This document shows positions 9,727 to 22,000 of a stretch of 26,076 bases of DNA, piece after piece; position 1 is the first letter of the stretch; every line of letters begins with the position of its first letter. The stretch spans positions 1 to 26,076 of the forward strand of contig JAOALB010000052.1 in the NCBI GenBank assembly GCA_025331125.1, written 5' to 3'. The notes below the pieces were generated by a model. It made no database searches and was not told the DNA's origin. It worked only from the letters and a program-made list of their open reading frames with translations. This DNA comes from Mycogone perniciosa. Lineage: Eukaryota; Ascomycota; Sordariomycetes; Hypocreales; Hypocreaceae. The translations under genes and the position numbers were made by a program.

Positions 9727-11630
9727 CTAGTTTCCGCTCTTGCTCAAGTCCGCTCCGTCGTCACTAACCCCTTCCCACTCCTCTTCATCTTCGTCATCCT
9801 CATCTGTTGCTTCTTCTGTTCCATCGCTGTCGTCGTCGTCCTCATCGTCATCTTCATCTTCATCACTGCCACTTTCATCTTCCTCGTCACTTCCATGAAG
9901 CACAACTGGTAATCCTGTGGATTTCAATACAGGCATGCCAAGCAAGTCGCGCAATATCCTGCCGTCCTCGTCACGCATATACGGGCCCTCATCTCCGTCT
10001 GTGGCTTTCTTGGCTGTATCTGACCCGTCGCCTTCGTCATCGACAACATCCCGCACAAATCCGGCAACAAAGAAGCCCATAACACCTCGGCCATCTCCCT
10101 TGTAGGATCGGATACACCCGTCGGCTATTTCCTTATCGCCGTCGCTGGCCTCAACCAATCCGCGAACCGGCCACTCTCTCATGCCCGTCACCTGGTCTTC
10201 TCTGCGCAGAATGCGCCAGCCTTTCGCCTTGGCGACATCTGATTGCAGCGCCCGTACCACCACATGCTCGTTCTCTTGAAAATGCACCGAGCACGTCGAG
10301 TAAGTAATCTTTTTCGCCCGAGGGAAATGGAACGCGTGCAACAAAAGTGTCAGCTGAAACTCCGAGAGCGCCTTGAGCCGAGCTTCCAAGTCCTTCTCCG
10401 ACTTGACCACCGTCTCGTTGCCGTCGTCGTCCACAATCACGTTTTGTGTTTGCTCCTGGACCTCGTCATGCATCCTCTTTCGTTTGCTGCCATTGCTCGA
10501 GTTCGGCCTCGGCTTGACGCCGCCTCGATTGTCCGTCGGTGCTTCTGGGAGATGTAATTCTGGTATTGAGTCCCGGCCAACGATGCCGCTTCCTGAACAA
10601 CTCGGGTCGAGCAGTAACGCGCCCACACTCTTGAACTTATCAGAGTTGTAGTCCACTTGCAGAAAATCTTGCCCGAACCCGATGCGTGTCATCTTTTTCG
10701 AGCCTGCAATCCTGACCATCTTCTCCAGCGTTTGCGCTCTTCTTGAGTCCTTTTCAAACGCGTAGACCGTTTGGGGCGCATCGTCAAGCACTGGACGGTG
10801 CTGGTGCAATATGGCAGCCAGATGCGTCGTCTTATTCCCCGGCGCTGAACAGGCATCAACCACGTCCCCGTCTTCCGGCTGTGGATCCAGCAGATATGCC
10901 GGGAAACATGACGCCTTATCCTGCAGAATGATTTTCCCATCCGTGTATGCAGCCGTCTTGGCGAAATCCATCCCTGGCGTGATGGCCACCAAGTTGGGAA
11001 CATGAGGATCAATGTAGATGTGCTTGCCCGTCTTGCTGACAACGTCCTGTATGCTCGCAGCCCTAGCATATTTCGCAAAAGTCGTATCCAGCTGGTCCTC
11101 CAGGCTGCTTTTCAGTGCATTGACGCGCACCCATCGCGGGTAATTCGCCTCTTCGCCAGCTGCCGCTCTCTCAATCTGCTCCCTCAAAGCTTCTGGTGTG
11201 GGAGCTTTCCTCCTCAACCGCGCCAGCGTAAGTTCCGATGTAAGACGGCCTTTATGACGCTCAACGCATGCTCTCAGCCCATGACTCTGAGGCAGCGCAA
11301 CGCCCCCCTTGGCCAGCAACAAATCATGCACCAACAATAAAGCCAATGTAGGCGTGAGCTTGAAAATTTTGCCCCCCCAAGTCAGCAAAAAACGGACGGT
11401 GAAAACCTCTGGGGAACAGGCTCACTCACTTTGCGCTCCAATTTTAAGATGTCAGACTTTTCAATCACCTCCTTCAACACAGGGCTCCATTTTGCACTCT
11501 GCAACACCAGCGCGTATAGCTGTCCTGGAGGCGCCTTGCCATTCTTCTTGCCAAACACACGCGATTTCAGACTACCGCCGGTGTCTGACGGCGATGACAG
11601 AAGCTCCGCTGCCTCATGGTAAAGAGACAT
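9727..11630 (-). CDS. rcm1: 25S rRNA (cytosine-5) methyltransferase, NSUN5/Rcm1 family
   Basis: Two exons, 11630-11430 and 11358-9727, flank a 71-bp intron (GTGAGT..TTGCTGAC..TTCAAG); spliced length is 1833 nt, 610 aa. Exon 1 encodes the NSUN5-type N-terminal start MSLYHEAAELL. The SAM-binding motif is DACSAPGNK at about 235-243. The two catalytic-region cysteines of NOL1/NOP2/Sun enzymes are visible as DPSCSGSG (Cys321) and TYSTCS (Cys423). A fungal-type low-complexity insert with KRKR (about 337-390) separates them. Yeast Rcm1 and human NSUN5 methylate one conserved cytosine of large-subunit rRNA, in the nucleolus for yeast, so the same role is expected here. Unusual is a strongly acidic Asp/Glu/Ser tail over roughly the last 60 residues, ending DDGADLSKSGN. 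NOP2 is less likely because the N-terminus matches the NSUN5 subgroup. Confidence 0.92.
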
Positions 11631-12356
11631 GTTTTCCCCTCGCGGAAATTATGAATCGATCGAGTTTATCGCATGTGTATTTTTTTATCTGAAAGGAAAG
11701 AAAAAAAAAGTGAGGACGAAACGGCGGGAGATTGAGAGGGAAAGAGAATAAATTGTATGGATAATGAAAGTGAGAAGTTGATATGAGATGAAGCTCTGAT
11801 TAGCCGTGGTTCAGCCGTGCAACAACAACCGATACCAGGCACTCAGACCAGAAAAAAATGAGATGAGCACATGTGCAGGAATATTATGTATTTACGCGTA
11901 TGTACTGAGTAAGAAATTATTTCATGATGCTTGACGGGAGTGTGAATTGCTGAGGGGAGAAGAAAAATCGGTCATCACGCAGATACATGTTGGACTACTA
12001 ATTCAACACGTCAAAACACCCATGCTTTTATTCTCAGATTCTATCAAACACGGCCATATACCTCGGATGTGGAATATATTTGTGAATAACCCCTGCGGGT
12101 GACGCTTCGCAGCGACCATAAATGAAGACCTTTTCGTCAAAAGAAAAATACACACAGTAGAATCGAAATATCCAACCATCCATCTCGCCACGATATGCCC
12201 TTGACTTCGCCGCACCGGACCTGTACACGATTCACCCGATCCCATGCACCCCAGATCAGGTCATGAATTCAATGGACCCGTATAGTAACACAAAACGCCG
12301 AAACACTACTACTCATGCTGTGGGGGAATAGACGGCCACATCATATTTGATGACGC
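11631..12356. other. Intergenic: methyltransferase promoter and 3' region of the DUF1996-WSC gene
   Basis: About 0.7 kb. Both flanking genes run on the minus strand, so the right part is the downstream region of the DUF1996-WSC gene and the left part the upstream region of the methyltransferase gene. An A-rich run (11697-11710) lies close to the methyltransferase ATG. No gene is recognised. Confidence 0.6.
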
Positions 12357-14233
12357 TTAAAAGCGGCGACGGTGCTTGTGAACGTGCTCGACTCGTCGAA
12401 CCTTAGCAGCCGTGATGGGGGCCTGGCCATTGGCGCTGTAGACAGTAAGAGCCCAGCTGCCACCGCAAACATCGGTATTGTCACCCTCGCACTTCATACT
12501 GCAGGTAGCAGCATCCAGCTTGGCAGAGGCGACAAGCTCGTTGCCACAGTAGCACTGGCCACCATACTCGGTACCAGCAAGGTTGAAACCACGGGTCTTG
12601 CAACGGTTGATGCACTTCGCGTTGGTCATGGGACCCAGGTTGGGCAGGATCTCGCCTCGCAGGGCACGGTCGGGGCCGTCCTTGAAGCAACCAACAAGCT
12701 TGTACCCTCCAACGGTGGGAGTGTTGTCACCAGGAGTACCGGTAGGAGTGCTGCTAGGAACCGCAGAACCACTGGTCACGGTCACGGTGGCAATAGCGGT
12801 TTGGGTCTTGGGGGTACACGCGCCATCAGGAACCGTCGTGGGGGTAGTAGGCTTTGCTCCACCAGTATTGGAGCCCGAAGGCTTGACAGAGCTGCTAATG
12901 GGAGAAGAAGCGGGAGGGAGGACATAGCCGGAGCTTGAGCTTGAGCTCGAGGTCGTGGCAGGGGTGCTTGAAGAAACCGCGGCAGACGAGGATGAAGAAG
13001 ACCAAGCAGACTTGGTTGAAGTAGAAGCCTGAGAGGGAGCAGCCTGAGTGCTAGTGGTGCTAGGCTTAGGAGGGTTGACAACGGGCGCACCGCAATCCCA
13101 GCCACTCAATGGGTTGTTTCCGGGCAGAACATCCAGCACACCGGCGACCTGTTCGTCAAGGGGAGATGGGATGGTGCAGTCCACCTTGTTGACACCGGTG
13201 GGCAAGCCAGGGCAGTTGTCCATACCCCTGCTTCCAGCATCACAAGTGTCGATGATGTGCTGCAGAGTCGGCTCATCCCAACCAGCTAGGAAATCAGCGT
13301 GAGCGCTGTAGCCAGTGCAATCACCGTTGGATAGGACGAACGGCTGGTGGCCAGTTCCTGGCACCCAGCGGTCCTTGAAGGCAGGGGTATTCCAGTAAAC
13401 CTCGAAGAAGATGTGGGGAACGTGTATCGTTCCTGGGGGGCAATCGTTCTTGCCATTACCAGCGTCCGTAGGGTATGCCATGTTGTGCTTGTAGTTGGTG
13501 AGGCCAGCTGCGGGGTCGTAGCACGAGGGGAACTGAATGTCCATTCGGAGAGGTGAAGCATAGCCATCGCAGTTAAGATCAGGGAAACCGACACCTTCAC
13601 CCTTGTTGCCAGGGTCCTGCATGCCAGCCATGGTGCCGTTAGAACCAACGGGCCAGGCAGGCGTGTCCATGTTGGAACGAGGGCAAGTAAACTTGATGGG
13701 CTGGATAGGACCATTCTTGGGGTCCAGGTTGGTACGGGGACCAAATGCCGGGGGAGAGCGAGTATCGACATCACCAACGAACATTTGCAGTCCAACGGGG
13801 AATGCCTTGATAGGATCATTGGTAGCCTCGAAGCTGCGGTTGTCAGTGGGACTATTCAGTCTAGCAGAAGTCTGTGCATATTCACTTACAAGTAGTAGAC
13901 GTTGGTGTAGAAAACCTCAACAGACTCGAGCTTGCCCGTCTTGGGGTCGTGGAAATACAACATGGGGAACCAGTAGTTGCTCTTGTCCTCGGGGATCTGG
14001 GCATTGGTGCACTTTGAGTTCAACAAGTCCTGACCCGTAGCGGTGGCACTGAAGCCGCTGCCACCCAGGACGTTGTGGGCGTGCTTGGAAATACCGCCAA
14101 AGTTGACGATGGGGTCGATTCTGGCCTGGACCAAGGCCTTGTTGGTAAAGCGAAGGACAGCAAATGTTCGCGAGTCCTTGGCCTCGACGGCGCTGAGTAT
14201 GGCCGTGAGGGCCGTCACAGTGGTGAACTTCAT
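12357..14233 (-). CDS. Secreted DUF1996 protein with Ser/Thr-rich linker and C-terminal WSC domain
   Basis: Exons 14233-13890 and 13833-12357 are joined over a 56-bp intron (GTAAGT..CTGAC..CGCAG); 1821 nt, 606 aa. The N-terminus (MKFTTVTALTAILSAVEA) is a short signal peptide. The DUF1996 domain spans about 30-350, with SKHAHNVLGGSGF and later words GTIHVPHIFFEVYWN and HADFLAGWD. A Ser/Thr/Pro-rich, probably O-glycosylated linker runs about 362-488. The WSC domain (about 492-581) has eight Cys in the usual spacing, including QCYCGNEL and DVCGG. WSC domains are carbohydrate-binding or cell-wall-sensor modules; the function of DUF1996 is not established. Although WSC is shared with wall-stress sensors, no membrane span or GPI signal is visible; the chain ends in a basic His/Arg tail (VEHVHKHRRRF). 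A cell-wall-associated or secreted protein is the best inference. Confidence 0.93.
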
Positions 14234-14276
14234 GTTGATGATAGTCTGTAACTAGACGCAGAAATCGGGAGAGCGA

Positions 14277-14284
14277 GATATATC
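14277..14284 (-). promoter_or_regulatory. Possible TATA-like element of the DUF1996-WSC gene
   Basis: GATATATC lies about 45 bases upstream of the ATG at 14233, reading on the minus strand. The ATG has an A at -3 (CAACATG). The element is assigned on position and composition only. Confidence 0.3.
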
Positions 14285-15111
14285 GGATCTGATGGTTGGA
14301 GTGTATTCGACCAGCGTGGCGCGGTTTTTTGGCAAAAAGGCTGACAGTCGCTAGGACGTATTGTCAAAAGAGTCGTAACGGTGATACCAGAACACCTTTA
14401 GAAATGAATGAATGTGTTTGTTAATCACGCGCAAACTGTCGATAAGAAACACTGCCGTGACGAAGGAGTGGACAACACAAAAAAACAGAAAATGATGCTG
14501 ATTGTGTCAAGCAAGGAGTGGAAGTGCCCAGCAACTGTGGTAAGGAAAAGAGTGATGAGAAGAAAGATCGAAGGGAAAACGACGGCGAGGTTGAGGCTAA
14601 ATAAAGAGAGTGAGAGGTTGAGGCTTTAGCATCTCCCAAGTAAGTGTTATTAAGGGTAGAGGCTAGCGCGTTGGTTGAACGGTGTGGTGGCCAAGCCAAG
14701 CCTGGGCAGCACCCTGCAGTAAGTGGGTTCTACAAACCAAACCACCAAAAAGGCCCTGTCTGGAGGGCGAGGGCGATGCACGGATGAGATGAAGGGCCTT
14801 GGAGGATCGGCCATGCAGGATCGGTTATGGAGCCTCAATATGGACGCTCCGTAGCGAGTTGTGAGTTGTCATTGAGGCCCAGTTCTCTCTGTATGAGTAG
14901 GGGGTAGCACAGCAACAGAAGCAGCGACATGGCCAATATTCTTGTGAGTCCTTCGGATTCCGTGAGTTATTGCTACGAGTACGGAGTACGGAGTACTTTA
15001 TTTCGTAACATATCTAGATTGCATGTCGGAGACTTGCAAGGAATCGTTCAGACCACGGGCGGGATTGGTGAAGGGGCTGGCTTGTGCCTCCCACCACCAT
15101 CTCTGTTTGCT

Positions 15112-15129
15112 GTACTCCGTACGGAGTAC
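15112..15129. repeat. Perfect 18-bp palindrome of the TACGGAGTAC family
   Basis: GTACTCCGTACGGAGTAC reads identically on both strands. It is the clearest member of a word family scattered across the intergenic regions of this window. Function is unknown; it could form a small hairpin or a dimeric binding site. Confidence 0.85.
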
Positions 15130-15845
15130 GAGTAAGAACCTAAACCCTCAATGATGTCACTGGAACACTCGTAGGCGCGCTGCAGTAGTACCTGCATATA
15201 CTAGGCATGTATGCCTCAGTCCCAGTCAACGGCCTGATTGGGCCTTGACAGTCGACGAGTAGTACTCGTAGGTACTACATAATCCGCGGCGGCGTGAAGA
15301 CCATAAACGGGTATTTGGCATTTGGTGGTGCGACGCAAATCAAAAGTCTCCTATTTCCCCGACTTCGTATTCACTCCACTGAAGTGACAGGGTGATAGAT
15401 TAAGTCACTGCTAGTCCGATGGGGTCTTCATTAACGGATGGAAGAGGTGTGGAACCTGCAAACACAGTTGCCCGTTGCAAATGCTAGTACTCTACTATCT
15501 AATATACAATAGTACGCAGTAGTAATACTACTAAGAAGGATGACAAAGGTGACAAAGGTTTCATATTGTGGTGGCAGTCTGTTGGCCGAACTCCGGATGG
15601 TATTGTTTCCGTAGTGGCTGGCTGGCGCTAAAGGTCGATCTGAAACAGAAATGGAAACGGAAACAAACAAACATATCGATACGCAACCATGCAGGACACC
15701 ATACCTGCGTCGTAAAAGCAGTAAGCCGTACTCCGTAGGAAGTGCTACCTAATTTTACTTTCTCATCAACACCAGACACCGTATCGTGATGACCCGAAAG
15801 TCGGGTATCTTGCCAAGCTCCTAGGTCCGCTCTAAATTATACTAG

Positions 15846-15863
15846 TACTACTACTACTACTAC
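15846..15863. repeat. (TAC)6 microsatellite
   Basis: Six consecutive TAC units lie next to an ACTAGTAC word, within the same intergenic region as the TACGGAGTAC-type words. Confidence 0.85.
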
Positions 15864-18121
15864 GAGGATCAGGGCAACTGATTTGGGGCAAATTACGGAG
15901 TTAGAGCCACCTGTGGGAACAGATACGGAATACGCAGCTGTATAACCGAAGCGCAGGATTTTGGCGGGAATCGTTGCTCTATAGTGGTAGTTGTGGTGGT
16001 ACTACGAAGTACGAGTAGTAGCGGTGGAAACTTGTAAGCATCTCATTTATGTTTATCAGCGGGTACGCGTGTTCGCTTGGAAAGCGTTTGCCGCATGATC
16101 TTGGCAATGTTAGAAGGTGACCTTATTACGGAGTCTAAAGTACGGAGTGCTACGACTATGTATTATAGATAGTATTCGCTGTCTCAGCTACTACGAGTAC
16201 TTTGTACATATTAATATATTACGAGTATACAATACTCCGTACTACCTGGATACTTCGTACTGTCAATGTACAGCACTCACGAGTACTTGACCTCAACGGC
16301 CAAATGCTACCCTAGATTGCCAGGAGTACATACTATTTGGCCCCTTTTCGTCTCTTTGCCCAGCCAGTCCTTTGTTTCTTCCACTCTCTTATATCCCCTG
16401 CTTTAGCGGCCGGCGCTTCTGCCAACAAACGTACAGTGGACACAGCGTGGCTCTGAAACGCACTAATGCGTTGGCATAACGGCCGTCTTGCAAGCCGATT
16501 GGCGCCATTTTTGCCCCAGCGCCAACTGCATTTGGCCGACAACCCGATTTGAAAAGTCGGACTTAATTCTCCCATTCAGACCGCTAATACCTTAGTAGTC
16601 CAATAATCACCAATTTATTAGGTGGCGTCAGTCATCAACATCACCAAAAATGGCCCAATGGAGCAAAGCGATCGATCGCTCGGAGCCATTCGCATCCTCC
16701 AGCAGTGCTCCTTAATTTATTACTCCGTGCCATGCTAGTATTAACCTCATTCAGATCCAGATATATTCTCCTACAAGTCCTTCTTCTCTTCTTCTTGTAC
16801 GGAGTATCTCCCTCTGTGCTACCTTCTTTTCACCCCTGCTGCATTCCCCCCCGGGTTTTTATTTGGTATTATCGCATCTATAACGGGCGCTGTTTTGCAA
16901 CGGATCAATTATGTTGTCCAATGGACGACTCTGTCACCCGGACACCCTCTTTGTTTTTCTTGAGATCATAGCAGCTGAATATCCCTGTGCAATTAATACT
17001 CTTCCCATGTTCTCTCTGCCAATTATTTGCTCTACGGACTACGCCTCACAAACAAGAGCGCTTGGGTGAACGACTGTTGTCCTTGACACAAGGCCTGTTG
17101 AAACATACATCCCCCTCTGTAGCATTTGGCGCGCGGCTATGTGCATATTCACCAAGAAATGGTGCGGAATATTTCCCGCCCATGCTGTGTCATCATGCAA
17201 TGGCTGGCTGGTTTCCGAACTCTCAGGCTTTGAAGCTATCGTGACCACCCATGCCTTTCGTTGGCAATGCTTGCACGCCTCGCAGCCCACGTTCCAGCTC
17301 CTGTCTGTATCCTTATTGAACGCCCACCACTGTTGATAAAGTAGTGCTGCCGTGGACCATACACATAAATCAGATGAAGTATGTGAAAATGTCATTGAGG
17401 ATACTGCTAGTGGCCTCTCCACGACGTAGTGCTAGGACCGAATGCGTCTGATCTCCGGCGGTGTGATGGTTTCCTATTCCACAGTTGGGCATGAAGCAAA
17501 TATGAATAATGATACTGATCCTACTTGTAGGAAAGAAGCCAAGATTCACTCAGTGGAACCTGAACTGCGGGGACCATCAATCGGCCCCCAAACCTGTCCG
17601 CCTACTAATGCAGCTATTCATGGCGCGCGGACTATTACATGTACTACGAGTGTGCACTCCATACGTCTTACTCCGTAGTACTTCGTAGTAGTGGTATAAT
17701 GGGAATCAGAAGGCAACTGAGAAGAAAACAGCCAAGTAAGACATTGAATGATAAACCTGCATATATAATACTATATGACCGCCAACTCCCATAGGCTAAA
17801 CTGGCCCCCACCCTGGAGCGTGATGAGCATGTCGACACTGACAAATACTGATCGCCATGTTACTCCAGGGAGAGCCTTTAAGACATGGCGCTGTTGAAGG
17901 AAGCGAGGGCTTGCCGAGTATGACTCTCTCGGAGCTAAGATTCCCTAGTTCCTAGTGGTATTATGTACTTGTACTCCGTAGAACATGTGGCGACGGGTGA
18001 TCAGCTGCCGTAGTCTGGGAGGGCTTTTTCTCTCCATGATCTGCAAATAGTGCGATCAACGTGCTGGGAGGAGGAGAAGCTCTTGCTTATGCCTACCTCC
18101 GATTCACTATGGAGATATGGC

Positions 18122-18149
<28 letters not shown>
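18122..18149. repeat. (GT)14 microsatellite
   Basis: An uninterrupted GT dinucleotide run of 28 bases in non-coding sequence. Confidence 0.95.
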
Positions 18150-18153
<4 letters not shown>

Positions 18154-19019
18154 CATACCAGAAGTCTACCCATGGACTTCCTTGTTTCCTCCACGAACGA
18201 TGTTACCTAGAGACAACCATATTACCGACCTCATTCATCTCGATATAGGCATCTCAAGACCTGCAGTCCCTCAGCTTCACTCAACCCCATTGCCATTTAC
18301 CCTAGACACATGAATCATCAGGCATGTCACTAAATAGTCTTCTCTTCTCTCCCCTAGAGTCACACTCAACTCCACACGCCACACAACACGCCACCACCAG
18401 CACATCATGAGCATGGGTAATACATACCACTACAATAAACACTGCATACCACTACATTACTGCAAACGCACACGGGCAAGGATCACAAGCCTCATTGTGG
18501 TTCGCGACCCGCGGAAAATCCGATATCTGACATCTTTCTCAGCCAAAATCAGCCCTCTCGCGTTGTCCTTGCATGTCTTATCGCCGTGCAGGTATTCATC
18601 GCACCCCCAGCACGTACGTCTTACATACCCCATCTACCACTGCCCAATGTCTGTTTGTATGTACTTCGTATGTGGTATTCAACCACCAGCGGCTCCCGCG
18701 TTTCACTGAAAAGGACCCAGGGTTACTATATGCTCCTCGACCGAGGGAACATCATGTCTGCTTTTCATATCACTAGTTCAACGCTGTGGAGTAAATCTGC
18801 AATTTGCCATCTGTAAAATGTCTTTAGATTGCTTCATAGAAGGGTAGGTATAATTCAGAATTGGAACAGCGGCCCAAGGGTGCCCGCTTTGGACCATGGC
18901 GTCGTCTTTTAGATGCATCGTCCATGCCCTTTCACATCTCAGCATGGCAGCCTCATCCCAATAAACTGCGTGCCATTCATGTCTCCAACCAATACAATTA
19001 CCTCGGGGACACACCCCTC

Positions 19020-22000
19020 TCAAAGCTTGTCTTCACGGGGGAAACAAGTGGCAAGCTCCAGTTTTCCGGTCTCCTCGTTAGCGTGGAATGAGACAATAAC
19101 GGAGGCACCAAAATGAAGCGGGCTGCCTTCGAACACAACCAGATCCTTGCTCTGTTTAAGACCCAAAATTGACTCAACATTGGTTGTGACAAGGCTCACA
19201 GCCTCCTTCTCACTTAGACCAGCATATTTGGCAGCCCATCCTGCCTCCGGACCTAGATCGTGAACTCGGAAGTCCATAGGCATCGCTACGTACGAGACCA
19301 AGTCAGAACACACAAGAAGGCCAAGGGTAACCGGCTTTAGTAGAAGCTCACTCACCGGTTTCGAAGATAGCCATGGAAAAGGTAACTCCGGCTTCTTTCA
19401 GAAAGCTAGCCACGCTTCTGGTGAGTGGCGGGCCGACAACAGCATCCTTGTCGCGGAAGACGTCAGGGGCGGGTCTATTCTCCGACAATATGACAGAAAT
19501 GTTTGCTGCAGCTAAGTCTCTCGCCACCTAGTAATGTGAGGCATTAGAATTGGTTGTTCATGCCCGAGTCCTAGCTCCTGAGCCACCTGGTCACTTACAT
19601 ATGGCGCCTCTTTCCCGCCAAGGATGACAATATTGGTCTCAGGGAAGTCTTTCTTAACCATGACCAACTGCGACATGTCGTACTGCAGGAACCATGTCAA
19701 CGAGAAACTGGAAAATGTTGCGAATGGGCCACCCACCTTATTGTTACAGGCTATGACGAGTGGCAGCTTGCCCCTGGCAACCTGCCCGAACAAGGTTTCA
19801 CTGTGCTTCCCCTTCCCATCCTTCAGCATCTTCCGCAGATGGTGGACGCCACTGCTCACCGTGCCCTCAGAAAACTTTGTGACATCTCCGAGGGACAGAT
19901 GCAGGGCGACGTCGCCTTGAACAAGCCCCCCATTAGTGAGGCTTTTCTTGCCACTTGTGAGTATCTCCGCACTGACACCCCATACAAACCCAGACGCATC
20001 CCCCAGTGGGAGCGTAACCGCTCTGGTGACTCCTCCGAGACGGGCTCTTGCAAATGCCTTTCCATCGAGCCACACTCCGTACTTAGCATACACCAGGCTC
20101 TCGGGGTCTTGGATAAGCTGGCCAGCAGCCTGGCCGTCCCCTGTACTATCCAGCATGGCAATTTCACTCATACCTAAGGCTCTGGTGACGGCAGTGAGTC
20201 CGGGGAGGACGTGTCCATTTTGCAGGGATATCCGGATAGCCTTGCTCCCACCTGCTTCTAATGCCCGGATTGGCTCGGAGCAGGCAGAAGCAGAACCAAG
20301 GCAAGCAATGTTGCCATCATGCACTACAAGCTGGAGAGGCTCATCCGAGTGTTGCGCTAGAGACGCAGCCAGCTCCGGATAGTTATCCACAAACGCCTTT
20401 TGAATGCCTTCAATAACGAAGCTTTGGCCCTTTTTATTCGCTTCAGAGCACGTTTCGGTTCTCTGGCTGTCTTGTGGTTCATATCGCATTTGGGGTCGGA
20501 TAGGGGGCTTGGAATCCTCTGCCTGAGCCGCAGTGAATGTAGTTCCCGAACTTTCCTTTACTTTTGACTGGTCTAGCTGTGCTTGTCCATCGATGAAGAC
20601 TTGCAGAGGTGTCGCGCCGCTAGAGAGGGGATGGGAATCCCACACTACAATGTCTGCATCGAATCCCGGTCTGCAGTATCCCACGCGGAAGTCAAGGTCA
20701 ATTGCTTTAGCCGGAATCGAGGTTATAGACTGTAGCGCCTTCTCCTCTGGGAGGTGGAAGGCATACCCGACGGCTGCCTGAGAGGCCAGATACTTGGCAT
20801 TCGTGAAGCCGGAACTGTGGTCCGACTTGTAGGCCACAGGGATGCCGTGTCTATCTAGGATATGCCCGGCATAGAGGCTCGGCGAGTACGCTTCCTGTTT
20901 GTACAGGCTGAACTCAGCAAAGGTAGCGATTGTAACGTTGTCACCTTGCTCTTTAAGCATGTTTGGTACCTGCCACGCCTCGGTTGCGTGATGGAAGCCC
21001 CAGACCCGGTATCCAAATTCATGACTGATGCGGAGCATTGTTTCCAAGTCTTCTGGCTCGTAGTTATGATTCTGTACAATAACACGCCCCCTAAGAACAC
21101 CAATGGTTGTGTCAAGCTCTAGCTGGAAAGGGAATTTCCCCCGTTGACGAATGAAGCCGACCTTGCTGTCCTGGCTCCAGTTACGGGCCTCCGAGATGAT
21201 AGAGCAGTAGTCATCTTGCTTCTCTTTTAGTTCTTTTGCTTTTTGCAAGTGTTCTCGCAAGTGCCACGCATTGCCAAGGCGTGTATATCCCCAAACTCGC
21301 TTCGGATTCTCGCCGAACGCCATCTTCATGTACCGACGCCGCTCCCCAGCCGGAACGCCCCTCTCAAGAAGCAGATCCTCAACAACAGGCTCGGCGTGTT
21401 CGCCCGAATACAGTGCATTCTTCACCGTCACCCCCTCGCCGCCAATGAGGGTCGCAGAGCCAGGGATGATGAGTGATGCGGTTACGCCGCCGGAGCAGAT
21501 GAGCGTTGTGGCTTCGTCGTATGCCTTGAGGCCGTCAATGATGCGCACCATCGGAGTGAACGCTCTAGTTTCCGGATGCACCTCATTGCTGTCATCAGTG
21601 GCTTCCGTGGCAGGCCATACACCGGCCAAGTGGTGTGAGTGCATGTCCACCAAGCCGGGGGTAACATAGCGGCCGTGAAGATTATATTCGACGGCATCAT
21701 TCGACAAGCTTGTCTTATCAGAAGTCTTGGATACTGACTCAACGAGGCCCTTGGAGAAAACAATGTCCACGGCATAGGGGAGGAAAGCCTCGCCATCGAA
21801 TAAGGTCGCGTTTCTGAGAACGATGGTCTTGCTTTGGCCATTGGCGGGAGACCATCTTGGGTTGCTCTTGCGAGAACCAGGGTCTGACCTGGCCGGCAAC
21901 CTGTCCAGACCCTCGCACTGGGCCAATGATTCCTCAAAGCGCTGCAATAATTTCGATGAAGTCACCCCGGGTTGCTGAAGCCGGGACTGGTGATTGATTG

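Larger units (their letters stand above)
14234..19019. other. Very long intergenic region rich in TACGGAGTAC-type words and microsatellites
   Basis: Nearly 4.8 kb with no gene I can support. The left end is the promoter side of the DUF1996-WSC gene and the right end the downstream side of the amidohydrolase gene. It holds dense clusters of CGAGTACGGAGTAC and its variants (14974-14998, 15112-15129, 16191-16260, 17641-17691), a (TAC)6 run, a (GT)14 run, and C/T-rich stretches near 16780-16860. A gene-start-like stretch at 18340-18430 (C/T-rich then CA-rich leader, ATG at 18407, plausible intron 18417-18542) is described in the findings but not called. No tRNA-like A/B box pair was seen. Confidence 0.6.

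Noticed and set aside
9559..9912. Hydrophobic plus-strand frame near the methyltransferase 3' end
   Set aside because: It is the antisense reading of the acidic tail codons; the Val/Ile/Phe richness is a by-product of GAC/GAA complements.
12372..12938. 188-residue plus-strand frame opposite the DUF1996-WSC gene
   Set aside because: It is a low-complexity shadow of the Ser/Thr linker and WSC coding strand, with no independent signal.
17039..17422. 127-residue minus-strand frame in the 4.8-kb spacer
   Set aside because: No recognisable motif or start context and no plausible promoter or intron structure.
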